Source: Tetrahymena thermophila SB210
Taxonomy: Eukaryota > Ciliophora > Oligohymenophorea > Hymenostomatida > Tetrahymenidae
NCBI RefSeq assembly: GCF_000189635.1
Contig: NW_002476290.1
Coordinates: forward strand, 124,001-188,000
Length of the DNA: 64,000 nt
Direction: 5' to 3'
Both the position numbers and the translations under genes were made by a program. The notes below the pieces were generated by a model. It did not search any database, had not been told where the DNA came from, and saw only the letters and a program-made list of their open reading frames with translations. Shown here piece after piece: positions 38,623 to 52,100 of this stretch (position 1 is its first letter; every line of letters starts with the position of its first letter).

Positions 38623-41600
38623 ATGCCTAATAAAAATAGATTTTTTAAATAAATAGCAAATGGTAAAGGGTAAAGAAAATCAAATACTCTTAGTAAAAAT
38701 AATTTTAGTTTTTAAACAAATGGATTGCTGTTGGGCAATACAGAATATTAAGAAACAAGTTCTCCATCAGAAATAGATTCACCTTCATCAGTAAAAAGAA
38801 AAAGGGAAAATAAAGGTAAAAAAAAGACCTTCTTAATAAAATCAGATGATAACTAGCCTGTAATTTGCTAAATAGCTTAATTTTTAGATTATTAATTAAT
38901 GAACTCTATTATAAATATAGCAATTATAAAAAAAGATATCTAAAAAAGGATATCCTGTTGAGTTTGTAGAGATTGATTAATCAGGTATACTAAAACTAGG
39001 AGAGTTAGTAGAATAAGTATTATTACAAATAATAAATATAAGCTTATACCTTAAATAATTTTATAATATAGTTATTTATAAAATATGAGGGATACATTCA
39101 TTTGACTGTAATAGCAGGGAAGGAAGGAAGTGGTAAATCTTAACTGCTAAATAAGCTCCTGGATATATCAGGAAAACAATCAGTATATTCTTGTTTTAAA
39201 ACATAAAAATTAAAGAATTAACAAAATTTTGTTAATATCTTAACAGCAATATTTATCTTAATGAAAAGTTAATTAAAAAATATTTAAAACTTAATAGTTC
39301 TAAACAAGGAAGGAAAAAGAGCATTTTTAATTTGGTACTGTGGACCTATAAATATTTTCAGAGCCTATAATAATCAAAGAGTTAAATATACATTGCTTTT
39401 ATTTAGATTTGTAAGGTATAGATGAAACGAATATTTCTCATCTTAAGCTTTTACTATTTGCTTTTTTAATTTCTGACTCTTTTATATGGCACACAGATGA
39501 ATAAATATAATACAGTATTCATGAGCTTAGTGTTTTTTAATAGATATAAGAAAAACTATAATTTAAATTTAATTCTACATCTGAAGAATTTAAAATATAT
39601 CCACATTTTTACTATTTGATTAAGGGTAGAACACCTCACAGTATAAGAATTAATGCTATGTCTCCAAGAGTATATTAAAATAAAATTGATTTTAAAACAA
39701 ATTTTTAAGCAAATATTTTTTATTTGTAGGGATATTTTAAAAGCTTTATTAAAGAAGAACTAGATGACTATTTGTTAAAGTATAATTTTACTGACATAAG
39801 CAACAATAGCTCAAATTATTATAACAATCCGCTTTATAGTGACTTTAAATAGTAATATGTGCAGCAAGCAACGACTAGAGATTTTATCATCAAAGATATG
39901 AAAACACAAGAAGAAAATAATAAATAATAAAACAATAATATTTTAAGTTTTGACAATGAAAATGATTCAAATAATTAAAAATAAAACCAACAAAATGAAA
40001 TGAATACTTTTACTGAAGCTTTAGATAATTCAAAGCTAAGTTTTTAGCAAGATTCTTAGCTGGTTAAATCGTTTAAAAATCTTTCTAGCACATAAAAATA
40101 GAACATAAAGCAAATTTTTAATAATTTTTACATTGATAAACTAAAGTTAGTTTTTTATAAAGATTCTAAACCATAGATTTAAAGAAGTGAAAATAAAGAT
40201 AGATAGAGGAATATATCTATATCAAATAATTCAGCTAATAGTTTATCATTTTAAAACTAAAATATTTATGGGTCATCTACTTCTTCGACTTTTACTCCAT
40301 TTAGCTCATCGAATAGAGGTTATAAGAAACCTATTATGAGTCCATCTCTTTATTTAAAGTAGAATATCTATGGACCTTTATCGAGTGATATACAACTTTA
40401 GAATATTGAAAAAGAAAGTGAACTTTAGCAAGAAACAATCGAGGATGTTTTATCTTGGGAATAATATTAAATATAAAACTGTAAAAAGATATATGGAATA
40501 AACTATAATAGCCGAATGTTTCTTACATTTATTCAAAATCTTTTGGATTAAATAAATCTTGGAAAAAAAATTTCAATTTAACAAATTCATTTTGAAGCTC
40601 TCTTAAAAGAATGTGAGCAAGTATCTAATTGGTGCTATGAATAATTTGTTGAGGAAATGCTAGCAGCATTAGGAGATTAGATGAAACCTTTAGACTAGCT
40701 TCTTTTCATCAGTTTAGTAAATCAATAAATTATCAATTTTCTTATTTTATAATTTTAAATTTTCAGCTTCAGTAATTTTATAAATTTAAATATGAAATTC
40801 ATTACAATTACTAAAAAAATATTTACCTTTCAAGAATAATTAAATCTTAAAACAATATTCTCAACAATCATATCTCAACTTATAAAAATTTTATAGCTCC
40901 TTACAATTTATAGCATCTTACAATAAATAAATTTTATTTTTATATATTTAAAATACTTTTATTAATATAGTAAATAAGAGAGAATACAATCAATAAATAC
41001 AGTATATATTTTAAATAATTGGATTTTAGAGAATGCAGTCCATTTATATAATAGAGAAAAAAACTAAAAAAGCACATAGATAGCTATACAAAGCGAATGT
41101 TTAATTTATATTTTACCACAATGGCAGGTATATCTGAGATATAAAGAAAATAGCTTTCTCGAAATCTATTTAGCTAGATATATGAAAGTAATTAAACTAG
41201 AAAAGAAATAAATTAATAAAGCAATGATCTTTCAATCAATAATAAAATTACTAAGAGTCCAAATTTATCAATTGAGTAGGTTGAAAATGAAAATAATGAT
41301 TTTAATACTTCTTTAACTTAATAAAGTTTTTCTGAATAAGATTATACTATTAATGAAATTGAAAATGAAGAAGATTTTGAAAGTGTTGATGGAAAGATAA
41401 AAGAAGTGCATAATTCTAGAATATTTTTAAAAAATAACTTTTCAACAGAATAATAAGAAAGCAAAGTTAAATAATTAAAAACTTAAAGGAATATTTACAG
41501 GTCTTCAATAGAAAATTAAATCGGTTTTACTAGATATTCTAGTCTTCATCAAAATTTGAAAAAGGCTTCAGGATATAGCCAATTATAGCAAAAAAGATCA

Positions 41601-42428
41601 TCAAATCCTAAAGTCTCCACTCCCTCAAAAATATTAATTTCTAACTAGGAAATTTAGCTTTAAACACCTCTATAGACTAGAGATACTAGGCCTTCGTATG
41701 ATGGTTCCAATTAAATTAAAGAAGAAGAATAGTAATTAAGTGAAGAAGCTTGCAAATAAAATAAAGAAAAACTTTCTCGAATATTTAATGAAGCTATTAC
41801 ATCTATGAGATAATTTACAGAAAAATACTTTTTACAATAAGACGAATGTGTGTAGTATCCTTCTATATCCCAATATTAAAATTTTATTAGACATACTTAC
41901 AAAAAGTATGTAGAAAAATTTACATAGTAGTATATTGAACTTTATCAAAAAATAATTTAATAAGAAGAATTCCTGAGATTTAAAGATTTAAAATAAATGA
42001 GAGATATACTTTATAATAGAAGAGAAATCCTCTCAAAACAAGTAAAATAAATAATTTGATTTCTTAAAATTTATTATAAAAATTAAATATAATAGGATAC
42101 AGCCATTACTCATTATATAGAAAGTCTAAAAACAGAATCTTAAAATACTCAAAAATTAATAGAATAAACTCATATATTTTACCTTAAAAGCAAGTAAGTA
42201 TATTTAAATAATTTAAATGCAAATTATTTAATTTTTTTATAAAATTAAAATAAAAAAGAGATAAATATAAGCTAAGCCTTATTTTACAATAAAAAGAAGA
42301 AGAATGCAGAAAACTAGAGGAAGAGTTGCAAGTAATTTATTTTTTAAATAACTTAAAAATAATACTTTTCTTTATTTATTTATTTATATTAGAGACTTAA
42401 GGGTAAAAACAAAAGCTCATAAAAATGA
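38623..42428 (+). CDS. guanylate-binding-protein (GBP)-like large GTPase with coiled-coil tail
   Basis: Exons 38623-38859, 38921-39016, 39072-39182, 39298-40716, 40767-42041, 42096-42193, 42259-42331 and 42393-42428 join in phase to about 1114 residues. Strands preceding the P-loop fit the GBP family (PVEFVEIDQSGILKL). The P-loop is GKEGSGKS (127-134), and the switch II/G3 site is DLQG (185-188), followed by LLLFAFLISDSFIWHT and YSIHELSVFQQI, the GBP helix pattern. Where GBPs have the guanine-specificity (T/R)LRD, this protein reads YPHFYYLIKGR, so G4 looks degenerate. The rest is Ser/Gln/Asn-rich, ending in a helical bundle (KECSPF-like, MFNLYFTTMAG) and a coiled coil (QQKEEECRKLEEEL). GBPs bind GTP and remodel membranes. 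An alternative start is 38578, and a further 60-nt intron near 39671-39730 is possible. Confidence 0.75.
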
Positions 42429-43303
42429 ACTAATTTCAAATTTCAATTAAAATATATTATTTATATAATAAATTTAAATTTTGATGAAGGATATCAAAAG
42501 CTATGCAAAAATTAAACTTAAAAAGAGTAATACTATTTCAATCACTTAACAACAAAACAAATAATAAATAAAAAAATAATCACAGCTTCACTATAACTAT
42601 AAAAAATTAATTGAATAAAATTTAGGTTTTAAACTCTCATTTAATTTAACAAAATTTTTCCATTTTCAATATTATAATCAATACTTAACAATTAATTATT
42701 AAAATAATTAAATCCATAAGAATATTTAAATTAATATAATTATATTTATGCTACTTTATTTGTATATATACTCTAAATAGTTTTATAGTATAACATTTCA
42801 GACTTATATAATTACCTTTAAATCTCTTTAATGTAAAATTAAAATTTAAAATAAAAAAATTAAATTCTATTTTTAATTTAACATAAAAATAGATAAAATA
42901 AAAATTTTATTTTAGATTAAAAAAACAAACAAACAATTAATTTAAAAATAAATTATTAAAATAATATAGATTTCACAATTTATTTATATAAAAATTAATT
43001 AATATTTAATTAAATAAAATAAGAAAATGAAAAACAAGATAAAATTAATTATCAATAAATTTAAAAATTATTTTTTTATTTATATAAAATAAAATTAAAA
43101 TTAAAATTATTTCTGTTAAATTAAAAAGTAAACAAATGAATATATAAAAAAAATAACATAAAATTAAAAAATTAATTAATTAATTAATTTATTTTTTAAT
43201 AAATTTTTACATGTAGCTTCTCAGCTACAGAAAAAATTTGCTGCAAATAGCAATAATATTATTCAAAGATTTTATATTTATTCATCCTTTCATCAGTTTT
43301 TTA
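42429..43303. other. AT-rich gap between convergent genes
   Basis: 3' flanks of the GBP-like gene (+) and the LRR gene (-). It contains simple A/T repeats such as attaattaattaattaatt near 43170. No gene is seen. Confidence 0.5.
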
Positions 43304-46300
43304 TCATTAGAAATTTAAGACAACTAATCTTTTTGATTTAAGACACCTGCTTAATAATTGGAATCTTTATGATTCATTAATAGAAGAGCTAAAATTTTTA
43401 TAATAAATTTGTTTAAATTATCAAAACAGAATAAACTTTTTAAATTAAAAATTATTCTTTAAATTAATAAATAAAATAATATTAGTGGAATAAAAAAGAT
43501 AAAAAAATAAATCAAATAAAAGCTATTAAATAAATTCATGGAGCTTTTTTGTTTAATATTCATTTTTATAGTTTAAAATATCACAATCCAAAACAAATAA
43601 ACTGTTTTTACTTAATGTAAAGTTTCAAATTTGAGAGATTATTGCAATTTGCTAAAGCAGAACTTAAGCCTAATGCACCTATTGCACCAATTTGATTTCC
43701 ACTTTTTAAATATTGAAGAAAAAATATATCATTAAATATTTAATTAGAAGGAAAAAATGTAGAAATAATATGAAATAATAAGATTAATTAATTAATAATA
43801 AAAGAAAAAGTTGAAATATAATGAGCTAAATTAAAAAAGAAAGAACAAAAAAAAGCAAGCACAAAAAAAAAAAAAGAAAAAAGAATTTTATTGTTTTTAA
43901 TTAGTTTTTATAATTTAAAATATCTTAATCCAAAACAAATAAACTGTTTTTACTAAAGTTCAAGTATCAAATTTTAGAGATTAATGCAATTTGTTAAAGC
44001 AGGACCTAAGCCTGATGCACCTTCATCACCAATTTAATTGTTACTTTTTTAAATATTGAAGAAAAAATATATCATTCATTAAATAGTTAATTAGAAGGAA
44101 AAAATGAAGAAAAAATATGTTGTGTTTATAATTAGTTTTTATAATTTAAAATATCACAATCCAAAAAAAATAAACTGTTTTTACCCAAGGTGAATTGCCA
44201 AATTTGAGAGATTAATGCAATTTGATAAAGCAGAACCTAAGCCGCATGCACCGTTTGCACCAATTTCATTTCCACTTTTTAAATATTTAAATAAATAGTT
44301 AATTAGAAGGTAAAAATGAAGATAAAATATGAAATAGTAAGAATAATTAGTTAATAATAAAAGAGAAAATTGAAATTTAAAAAATAAGCTAAATTAACAA
44401 AGAAAAAACAAAAAAAAGCAAACACAATAAAAAGAAAAAGAAAAAAGAGCTTTTTTGTTTTAAATTAGTTTTTATAATTTAAAATATCACAATCCAAAAC
44501 AAATAAACTGTTTTTACTAAAGGTCAAGTGTCAAATTTGATAGATTAATGCATTTTCCTAAGCCAGAGCATAAGCCTGATGCACCTGCATCACCAATTTA
44601 ATTGGAACTTTTTAAATATTGAATAAAAAATATATCATAAAATAGTTAATTAGAAGGAAAAAATGAAGAAAAAATATGAAATAATAAGATTAATTAATAA
44701 ATAATGAAAATAAAATAATGAGCTAAACTAACAAAGAAAGAATAAAAAAAAGTAAACATAATAAAAAAAAAGAAAAAAGAGCTTTTTTGTAATTAGTTTT
44801 TATAATTTAAAAAATAACAATCCAAAAAAAATAAACTGTTTTTACTAAAGGTCAAGTTTCAAATTTGAGAGATTAACACAATTTGCTAAAGCAGAACCTA
44901 AGGCTGATGCACCCATTGCTCCAATTTAATTGTTACTTTTTAAATATTGAAGAAAATATATATCATTAAAGAGTTAATTAGAACTAAAAAATGAAGAAAA
45001 AATATGAAATAATAAGATTAATTAATTAATAATAAAAGAGAAAGTTGAAAATTAAATAATAAGCTAAATTAACAAAGAAAAAACATACACAATAAAAAGA
45101 TAAAGAAAAATTAGCTTTTTTGTTTTTAATTAGTTTTTATAATTTAAAATATCACAATCCAAAACTAATAAACTGTTTTTACTAAAGTTCAAGTGTCAAA
45201 TTTGAGAGATTAATGCAATTAGCTAAAGCAGGACCTAAGCCTGATACACCTTCATCACCAATTTAATTGCTACTTTTTTAAATATTGAAGTAAATATATA
45301 TCATTAAAAGTTAATTAGAAGGAAAAAATGAAGAAAAAATATGAAATAATAAGATTAATTAATTAATTGAAAAATGATGAGCTAAATTAACAAAGAAAGA
45401 ACAAAAAAAAAGCAAGCACAACAAAAGAAAAAGAAAAAAGAGTTTTTTGTTTTTAATTAGTTTTATTATTTTAAATATCACAATCCAAAACAAAGAAACT
45501 GTTTTTACTGAAAGTTAAGTGTCAAATTTGAGAGATTAATGCAATTTGCTAAAGCAGAGCCTAAGCTTGATGCACCCATAGCACCAATTTCATTTCCACT
45601 TTTTAAATATTGAAGAAAAAATATATCAATAAATAGTTAAATAGAAGGAAAAAATGAAGAAAAAATATGTAATAATAAGATTAATTTATTAATAATAAAA
45701 GAGAAAGTTGGAAATTAAAAAAAAGCTAAATTAACTAAGAAAAAACAAAATAAAAGCAAACACAATAAAAAGATAAAGAAAAATGAGCTTTTTTGTTTTA
45801 AATTAGTTTTTATAATTTAAAATATCACAATCCAAAACAAATAAACTGTTTTTACTCAAGTACAAGTGTCAAATTTGAGAGATTAATGCAATTTGCTAAA
45901 CCAGAACCTAATCCTGATGCACCTTCATCGTTAATTTTATTCCAGCTTTTTAAATATTGAATAAAAATATATCAATAAATAGTTAATTAGAAGGAAAAAA
46001 TAATGTAATAAGATTAATTAATTAATAATAAAAGAAAAAGTTTAAAATATAATGAAGAGCTAAATTAATTAACAAAGAAAGATCAAAAAAAAAGCAAAGA
46101 CAATAAAAAGAAAAAGAAAAAAGAGCTTTATTGTTTTTAATTAGTTTTTGTAATTTAAAATATCACAATCCAAAACAAATAAACTGTTTTTACTTAAGGT
46201 AAAGTTTCAAATTTGAGAGATTAATGCAATTTGCTAAAGCAGAACCTAAGGCAGATACACCCTTTGCACCAATTTCATTTCCACTTTTTAAATATTGAAG

Positions 46301-47843
46301 AAAATAAATATCATTAAAAGTTAATTAGAAGGAAAAAATGAAGAAAAAATATGAAATAATAAGATTAATTAATTAATAATAAAAGAAAAAATTGAAAAAT
46401 GATGAGCTAAATTAACAAAGAAAGAACAAAAAAAGCAAAAACAATTAAAAGAAAATGAAAAAAGAATTTTATTGTTTTTAATTAGTTTTTATAATTTAAA
46501 ATATCACAATCCAAAATAAATAAACTGTTTTTACCCAATTTCAAGTGTCAAATTTGATAGATTAATGCAATTAGCTAAAGCAGGACCTAAGCCTGATACA
46601 CCTTCATCACCAATTTAATTGTTACTTTTTTAAATATTGAAGAAAATATATATCATTAAAAGTTAATTATAAGGAAAAAATGAAGAAAAAATATGAAATA
46701 ATAAGATTAATTAATTAATAATAAAAGAAAAAGTGGAAAAATGATGAGCTAAATTAACAAAAAAAGAACAAAAAAAAAGCAAGCACAACAAAAGAAAAAA
46801 AGAAAAAAGAGCTTTTATGTTTATAATTAGTTTTTATAATTTAAAATATCACAATTCAAAAAAAATAAACTGTTTTTACATAAGGTTAAGTGCCAAATTG
46901 GAGAGATTAATGCAATTTGCTAAAGCAGAGCCTAAGCTTGATGCACCTATTGCACTAATTTCATTTCCACTTATTAATTATTGAAGAAAAAATAAATTAT
47001 AAATAGTTAATTAAAGGAATAAATGAAGAAAAAATATGAAATAATAAGATTTATTAATTAATAATAAAAGAAAAAGTTGAAATTTAAAAAATAAGCTAAA
47101 TTAACAAAGAAAAAACAAAAAAAAGCAAACACAATAAAAAGAAAAAGAAAAATGAGCTTTTTTGTTTTAAATTAGTTTTTATAATTTAAAATATCACAAT
47201 CCAAAACAAATAAACTGTTTTTACTTAAGGTCAAGTGTCAAATTTGATAGATTAATGCAATTAGTTAAAGTAGAACATAAGCCTGATGCACCTTTATCAC
47301 CAATTGAATTGTTACTTTTTAAATATTGAAGAAAAAAATATATCAATAAATAGTTAAAAAAAGAAGGAATAAATGAAGAAAAAATATGAAATAATAAGAT
47401 TAATTAATTAATAATAAAAGAAAAAGTTGAAAAATGATTAGCTAAATTAACAAAGAAAGAACAAAAAAAAAGCAAACACAATAAAAAGAAAAAGAAAAAA
47501 GAAATTTATTGTTTTTAGTTAGTTTTTATAATTAAAAATATCACAATCCAAAAAAATAAACTGTTTTTACAAAAGGTCAAGTGTCAAATTTGAGAGATTA
47601 ACACAATTTGCTAAAGCAGAACCTAAGGCAGATGCACCCATTGCTCCAATTTAATTGTTACTTTTTAAATATTGAAGAAAAAATAACTTTATTGTTTTAA
47701 TTATTTTTTTTAATTTAAAATATCGCAATCCAAAACAAATAAACTGTTTTTACCGAAGGTTAAGTGTCAAATTTGAGAGATTAATGCAATTTGCTAAAGC
47801 AGAACCTAAGTCTAATGCATTGATTGCACCAATTTTATTATTA
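43304..47843 (-). CDS. leucine-rich-repeat protein encoded by 14 tandem 90-nt exons (5' end unresolved)
   Basis: On the minus strand, 14 exons each encode one 30-residue LRR of ribonuclease-inhibitor type, for example GNEIGANGACGLGSALSNC followed by INLSNLAIHLG. Left ends are 43612, 43954, 44185, 44518, 44846, 45183, 45509, 45856, 46194, 46535, 46880, 47225, 47571 and 47754; every exon is exactly 90 nt and is entered and left in phase 2. Donors are GTAAAAACAG and acceptors end TTTAAAAAG or a close variant. The last exon, 43388-43304, completes the phase and ends FQLLSRCLKSKRLVVLNFQ then TGA. None of the 14 exons has a TGA or frameshift. A possible earlier exon near 48060-48115 reads VLYIDL and fits phase 2, but no start codon was found. 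The LRRs would form a curved protein-binding scaffold; the partner is unknown. Confidence 0.75.
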
Positions 47844-47880
47844 CTTTTTTAATATTGAAGAAAAAATATCAAATAATAAA
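43545..47880 (-). repeat. 14-copy tandem array of LRR exon plus intron units
   Basis: Donor-to-donor spacings are 342, 231, 333, 328, 337, 326, 347, 338, 341, 345, 345, 346 and 183 bp. Exon and intron are both conserved (aaactgtttttac, tatcacaatccaaaac, gttaattagaaggaaaaaat, aataataagattaatta, gctaaattaacaaagaaa). Units 1-5 resemble units 9-13 one by one, which suggests an eight-unit block duplication of about 2.6-2.7 kb. Shorter spacings (units 2-3, 13-14) come from intron deletions. Confidence 0.9.
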
Positions 47881-49126
47881 TAATTAATAATAAAAATGAA
47901 AATTTTGTTAAAATAGCTATAAAAATTTTGTTTTTGTAAAAATAAATAAATAATGATGATAATTTCTTTTATAAAAATTATTTATTTAAATAAATTAAAA
48001 TTAAATGTACAAAAATATTAATAATAATAAAAGTAATTTTTTTAATTAATTATACAGATCAATATAGAGGACCTAATGAGATAAAAGTGAAGAGCTTAAA
48101 AACTTTTTTTATTAAATAAAATAAATTTAAAGGATATTAATAAAAAAATTAATAATTACTTCTCCTAATTAGTTATATTTTTTAATCTATTATATCATTT
48201 ATTTTTTTTTTCAAAAATATTGAATAGAAGTTTATGAAATTTAATTAATTAATTATCAATGGATTAAAACAACAAATAAATATAATAATTAATTAATTAT
48301 CAAATATTAATTTATATATTTGGTTTTATGAAAAGATATCACAAAAAAATTAATTTAACATTCACTATTTAAATTTGATATTTGTATTTAAAACTGACAA
48401 ATAAAAATATATATAGTAGGAATTAGAGATGGACAGTTATTTATTTAGTCATATTTGAAAAAAATCTAGTAGTTAATGTTCTTAAATATTATAAGAATAA
48501 TGTTTATCAGTAGATTTTTCTGTTTTAGCTCTGTAATTTTAGGAATATTTATAATATCTCTAATTATAGCAAGATACCATACAAAAATTTCATGGTTAAC
48601 ATGCTACTTATTATGAAATATATTTTTTATTTGTTTATTAAAAATTCTGAATTTTATTTATATTATATAATAGAATTATATTAATGAACAATTTAATTTA
48701 TTATAATTTAAAAATAAATAATTTTTTTTACATAAAATGGTTTTTTTTTTAGAAGTGCTAATATATTTAAGCTTAAAAATTGAGGAACTAAAGTATAAAT
48801 TCAAATATTTATTTAAGATAAGTAAAGATATAGAAATTTATATTCATAAGTATTACTTTTTATAATGTTTTTAATTTTAAGTTTTTATATTTATATAAGT
48901 AAAACAAAAACTTGTTTTATTTTTTTTTTATTATCTGCCACTTAGAAAAATAATTACTATCGAAACATAATATATATTCGTAGTAAGTGAAGAGTGGTTA
49001 ATTGTTAAGGTAGTAATTCTGTAGTAAAAATAATTAAAAAATGAGCAGAATGATTTATTTTTAATTAATATTTTTTTGTTTTTTGTAATTTCAATTTGAT
49101 TTGCTTTCATTAAGTAATTGATTCAT
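47844..49126. other. gap holding the unresolved 5' part of the LRR gene
   Basis: It contains the candidate LRR exon near 48060-48115 (-). Short plus-strand ORFs near 48478 and 48737 have no recognisable domain and are not called. The remainder is A/T-rich. Confidence 0.4.
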
Positions 49127-52100
49127 TCATTAGTGTTACTATTATTAGGTTAAAGAAAGTGAGAAATTGGCATTGTTAGTAAAATCAGCAGTTTTAAGTT
49201 TTTTTCTGAAATTTACTATTTTCAATTACTTTTAGTCGTCTGTTGTTTCTAAATCACATTAATACTTGTTAATAGGAGGAGATGAAACGGCTTGTTCATT
49301 TGATATCATATTAGTATTAAAGTCAGTATTTGTGTATAAAGACAATAAACCTTTATTTTAGTTGGAGTAAGCAGAAAAAGAACTTTGTTTTTTCCTGAGA
49401 ATGGGCATTTCTGAAGAACCATAGTCTTCTTCTAAATCCATAAAATTTTGAGCTCTTTCAGTTGCTTAGCGTCTTTTTATAATAGGACTACTGGTTACAG
49501 ATGATTGTGAAATTGATTTTGAAGATTCTCTTTCTACACTTTAGTCTTCTATGATACAGTCTTGCTCATATTATTAAGTGTTCATATTTACTAGATCAGA
49601 TAATTTTGGAGATTATTGTTAAGAATCTAAAAAGTATTTTCCATATTTTTTCCTATTTTATATTAAGAAAGATTAATACTAGTTATAAAAATGTATAAAT
49701 AATTTTTTATTACATGAAGAATATGAAAAACGAAGGCTCAAGTTTAAATGAAGAGTGAGAGCTATTAGATAATGAGTCAGAGTCATTATCATTTAATCCT
49801 TTTATAGGAGTGCACTGAGCTGAAAAGAAAGGAGTCTTTTTGCTTTCTAAGGATGGAGAAGCTATTGGTACAACAATATTATGCCTTTCAGAGTTCTTTT
49901 TTATCAATTTTGGGGATAATTATTTTTTTTAGTTTTGATTTTCTCCTTGTTGTTAATTTGATAGATTTTTTATTTTAGAAAAGTCTGACTCTATATCAAT
50001 ATTTTCTCCAACAAACTAAAAATTATTAAAATAATTATTTTATGAATTATTTGAGTTGTTTTGGTTTCCATTTCCTTAATTTGCAAGCTTTTAATTTTCA
50101 GGTGTAGAAAAGGTGGAATTTTGATCATTATTGCTACTTATTGCGGAATTTGATAAATTATTTGGCCTGTTTGTTGCTTATTCTGAAATTTCTTCTTCAT
50201 CTTCACCGTCTTATAAATTGCTTTCTTCAACACTATTAGATGATATCTTTGATACTCTACTATTAGTCTGAATATCAGTGGATTTTGATAATTATCGATT
50301 GCTTATCTAAGTTTCACTTTCTCTTTGAGTTTTTGTTTGATTATCAATTTTTAGCTTAGATTAAATAATTCCACAAGGATTATTGGAAAAGCTTTCATTT
50401 TTTCCCTCAATTTTACTCTCTACTGAATTCTAGCTTGTATTACTTTGCTAGTCATTAAAATCAGAATTAGCTTCATGGTACTTCTTAAACAAAGAACCGA
50501 AATGCATTTGCTTTGAATTTAGGCCAAAATTGCTTTATTTTGATAGATTCTAACCAAATTTTGTATGGTCTCCTTAGTTTGAATCAAGAGAAAAGCTATT
50601 AATATCTGCTATTTGATGAGGATCTTAAGGCTTTAAATTTTATTATTAGCCAGGAGAAGCATTCATAAGAGGGCTATTTATGTTGAGATTATCAAAAGAG
50701 AAAGGTAAGAGTGAAGCCATTGGAGATCCCTATGACATTGGACTAGCGCAATCGATATGTTAGTTGATGTTATCGCAAGCAGATAGAAGTTAGATAAATA
50801 TTTATATTTTTTTAAGTTGTTCTTCCTATTGCTGTATTTGCTCCTCTGATAGGTTTTTATTTTGCTCTTTTAATAAAAAAATATTTAAGTAAAACAATAT
50901 TTTTAATTAAAATAATTCATTATTTACTTTAGGCTTCTAAGTTTTACTGACAAGTCTGTTATAATAGTTTATAGTAATGGAGCCACTCTTTTGCATCTAT
51001 TTTTTAAATGAGAAATTCAATACCCAAAATGATAAACAAAAAAATATTTTACCTTTTTATTTACTTTATTGAGGGACAATTTCTTCCAATTAATTTTAAT
51101 TTTGTAAATCATTTTCACCTTCTCCGTCATCTGAGGCAAAATCTTATATAAAATTGATAAATTAATAATCTTTAAAATTTATTATTTTATATGCTAAATA
51201 AATTGTGTTTATGATAGATAATTAATATGTTATTTATCTAAAGAAAATCTAGCTTTTGGGTGATTTATAATTTTAATTCAAGGATTATACTAGCTGCGTT
51301 AAGAGTTAAATTTTTTATTAATTAAAAATTCTATTTAATAAATCCACAATTCTAATCAATTAAATTAAGCTGAAAGGGAGAGAGTAAAAAAAAGAGGAAA
51401 AAAAAACAAAAAATTTGCTTTCATTCATGCTAATTTGTTTTTTTTTAAATTTTTGTATTTTTTTTATCAATTTAAAATGAAAATTTATTTTTTACCACAG
51501 CTATAGTTGCTTTGCGTGCTTTGTTGTCTCTTTCTCATTTATGGGAAGGAATCCTCTGATTGTAGATTTCCATTTTTGCCATTATTTCCAGATTTTGAGT
51601 TACTTTTTGCATTTTCTCTTTAGATTTTGTTGAAGAACTTTTAAGCATGAGAACGAATTTAAGCTCCTGAACGTGTTCCTACATATTCTTCAACCTTTTT
51701 CCAATTTTTTCCATACATTCCCAAACCCTTTACAAAGCGTAGGTGCTCTTCTCTAGTCCAACGCCCTGTGTTAGATCCATTAGGATTTTAGATTGTATTG
51801 TTGTAATTGATTGATTTTACTGGTTAATTGACTGAGTTTTAAGTGGCTGAAGGACTTTTATTAATAGTGCTATTTGCTGCATTATCGCTATTATTTGCAC
51901 TAACATTGCTATTAGGGTTTTAAGAAAAATTAGATTTTTAAATAGAGATATTAGATTAAGAATTCTGCTCAGAGAAAGACTCGATGATACTTCTACTGCT
52001 TGGTGTGGTTAATTGATTTTATAAATTTTAAAAGATCATATTTTGAGCAGAAGAAGAGTAATTAAAGGATGGTTGGGCTGTTTTGCTCATTGTGTTTGCT

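Noticed and set aside
39671-39730. Extra 60-nt intron in the GBP-like gene (GTATAT..TTTGTAG)
   Set aside because: Phase-neutral and plausible, but the frame is open with or without it; left unspliced in the model.
43545-47880. Array as CRISPR or satellite DNA
   Set aside because: Units are about 340 bp, contain intact coding exons with splice sites in each, and have no short repeat/unique spacer structure.
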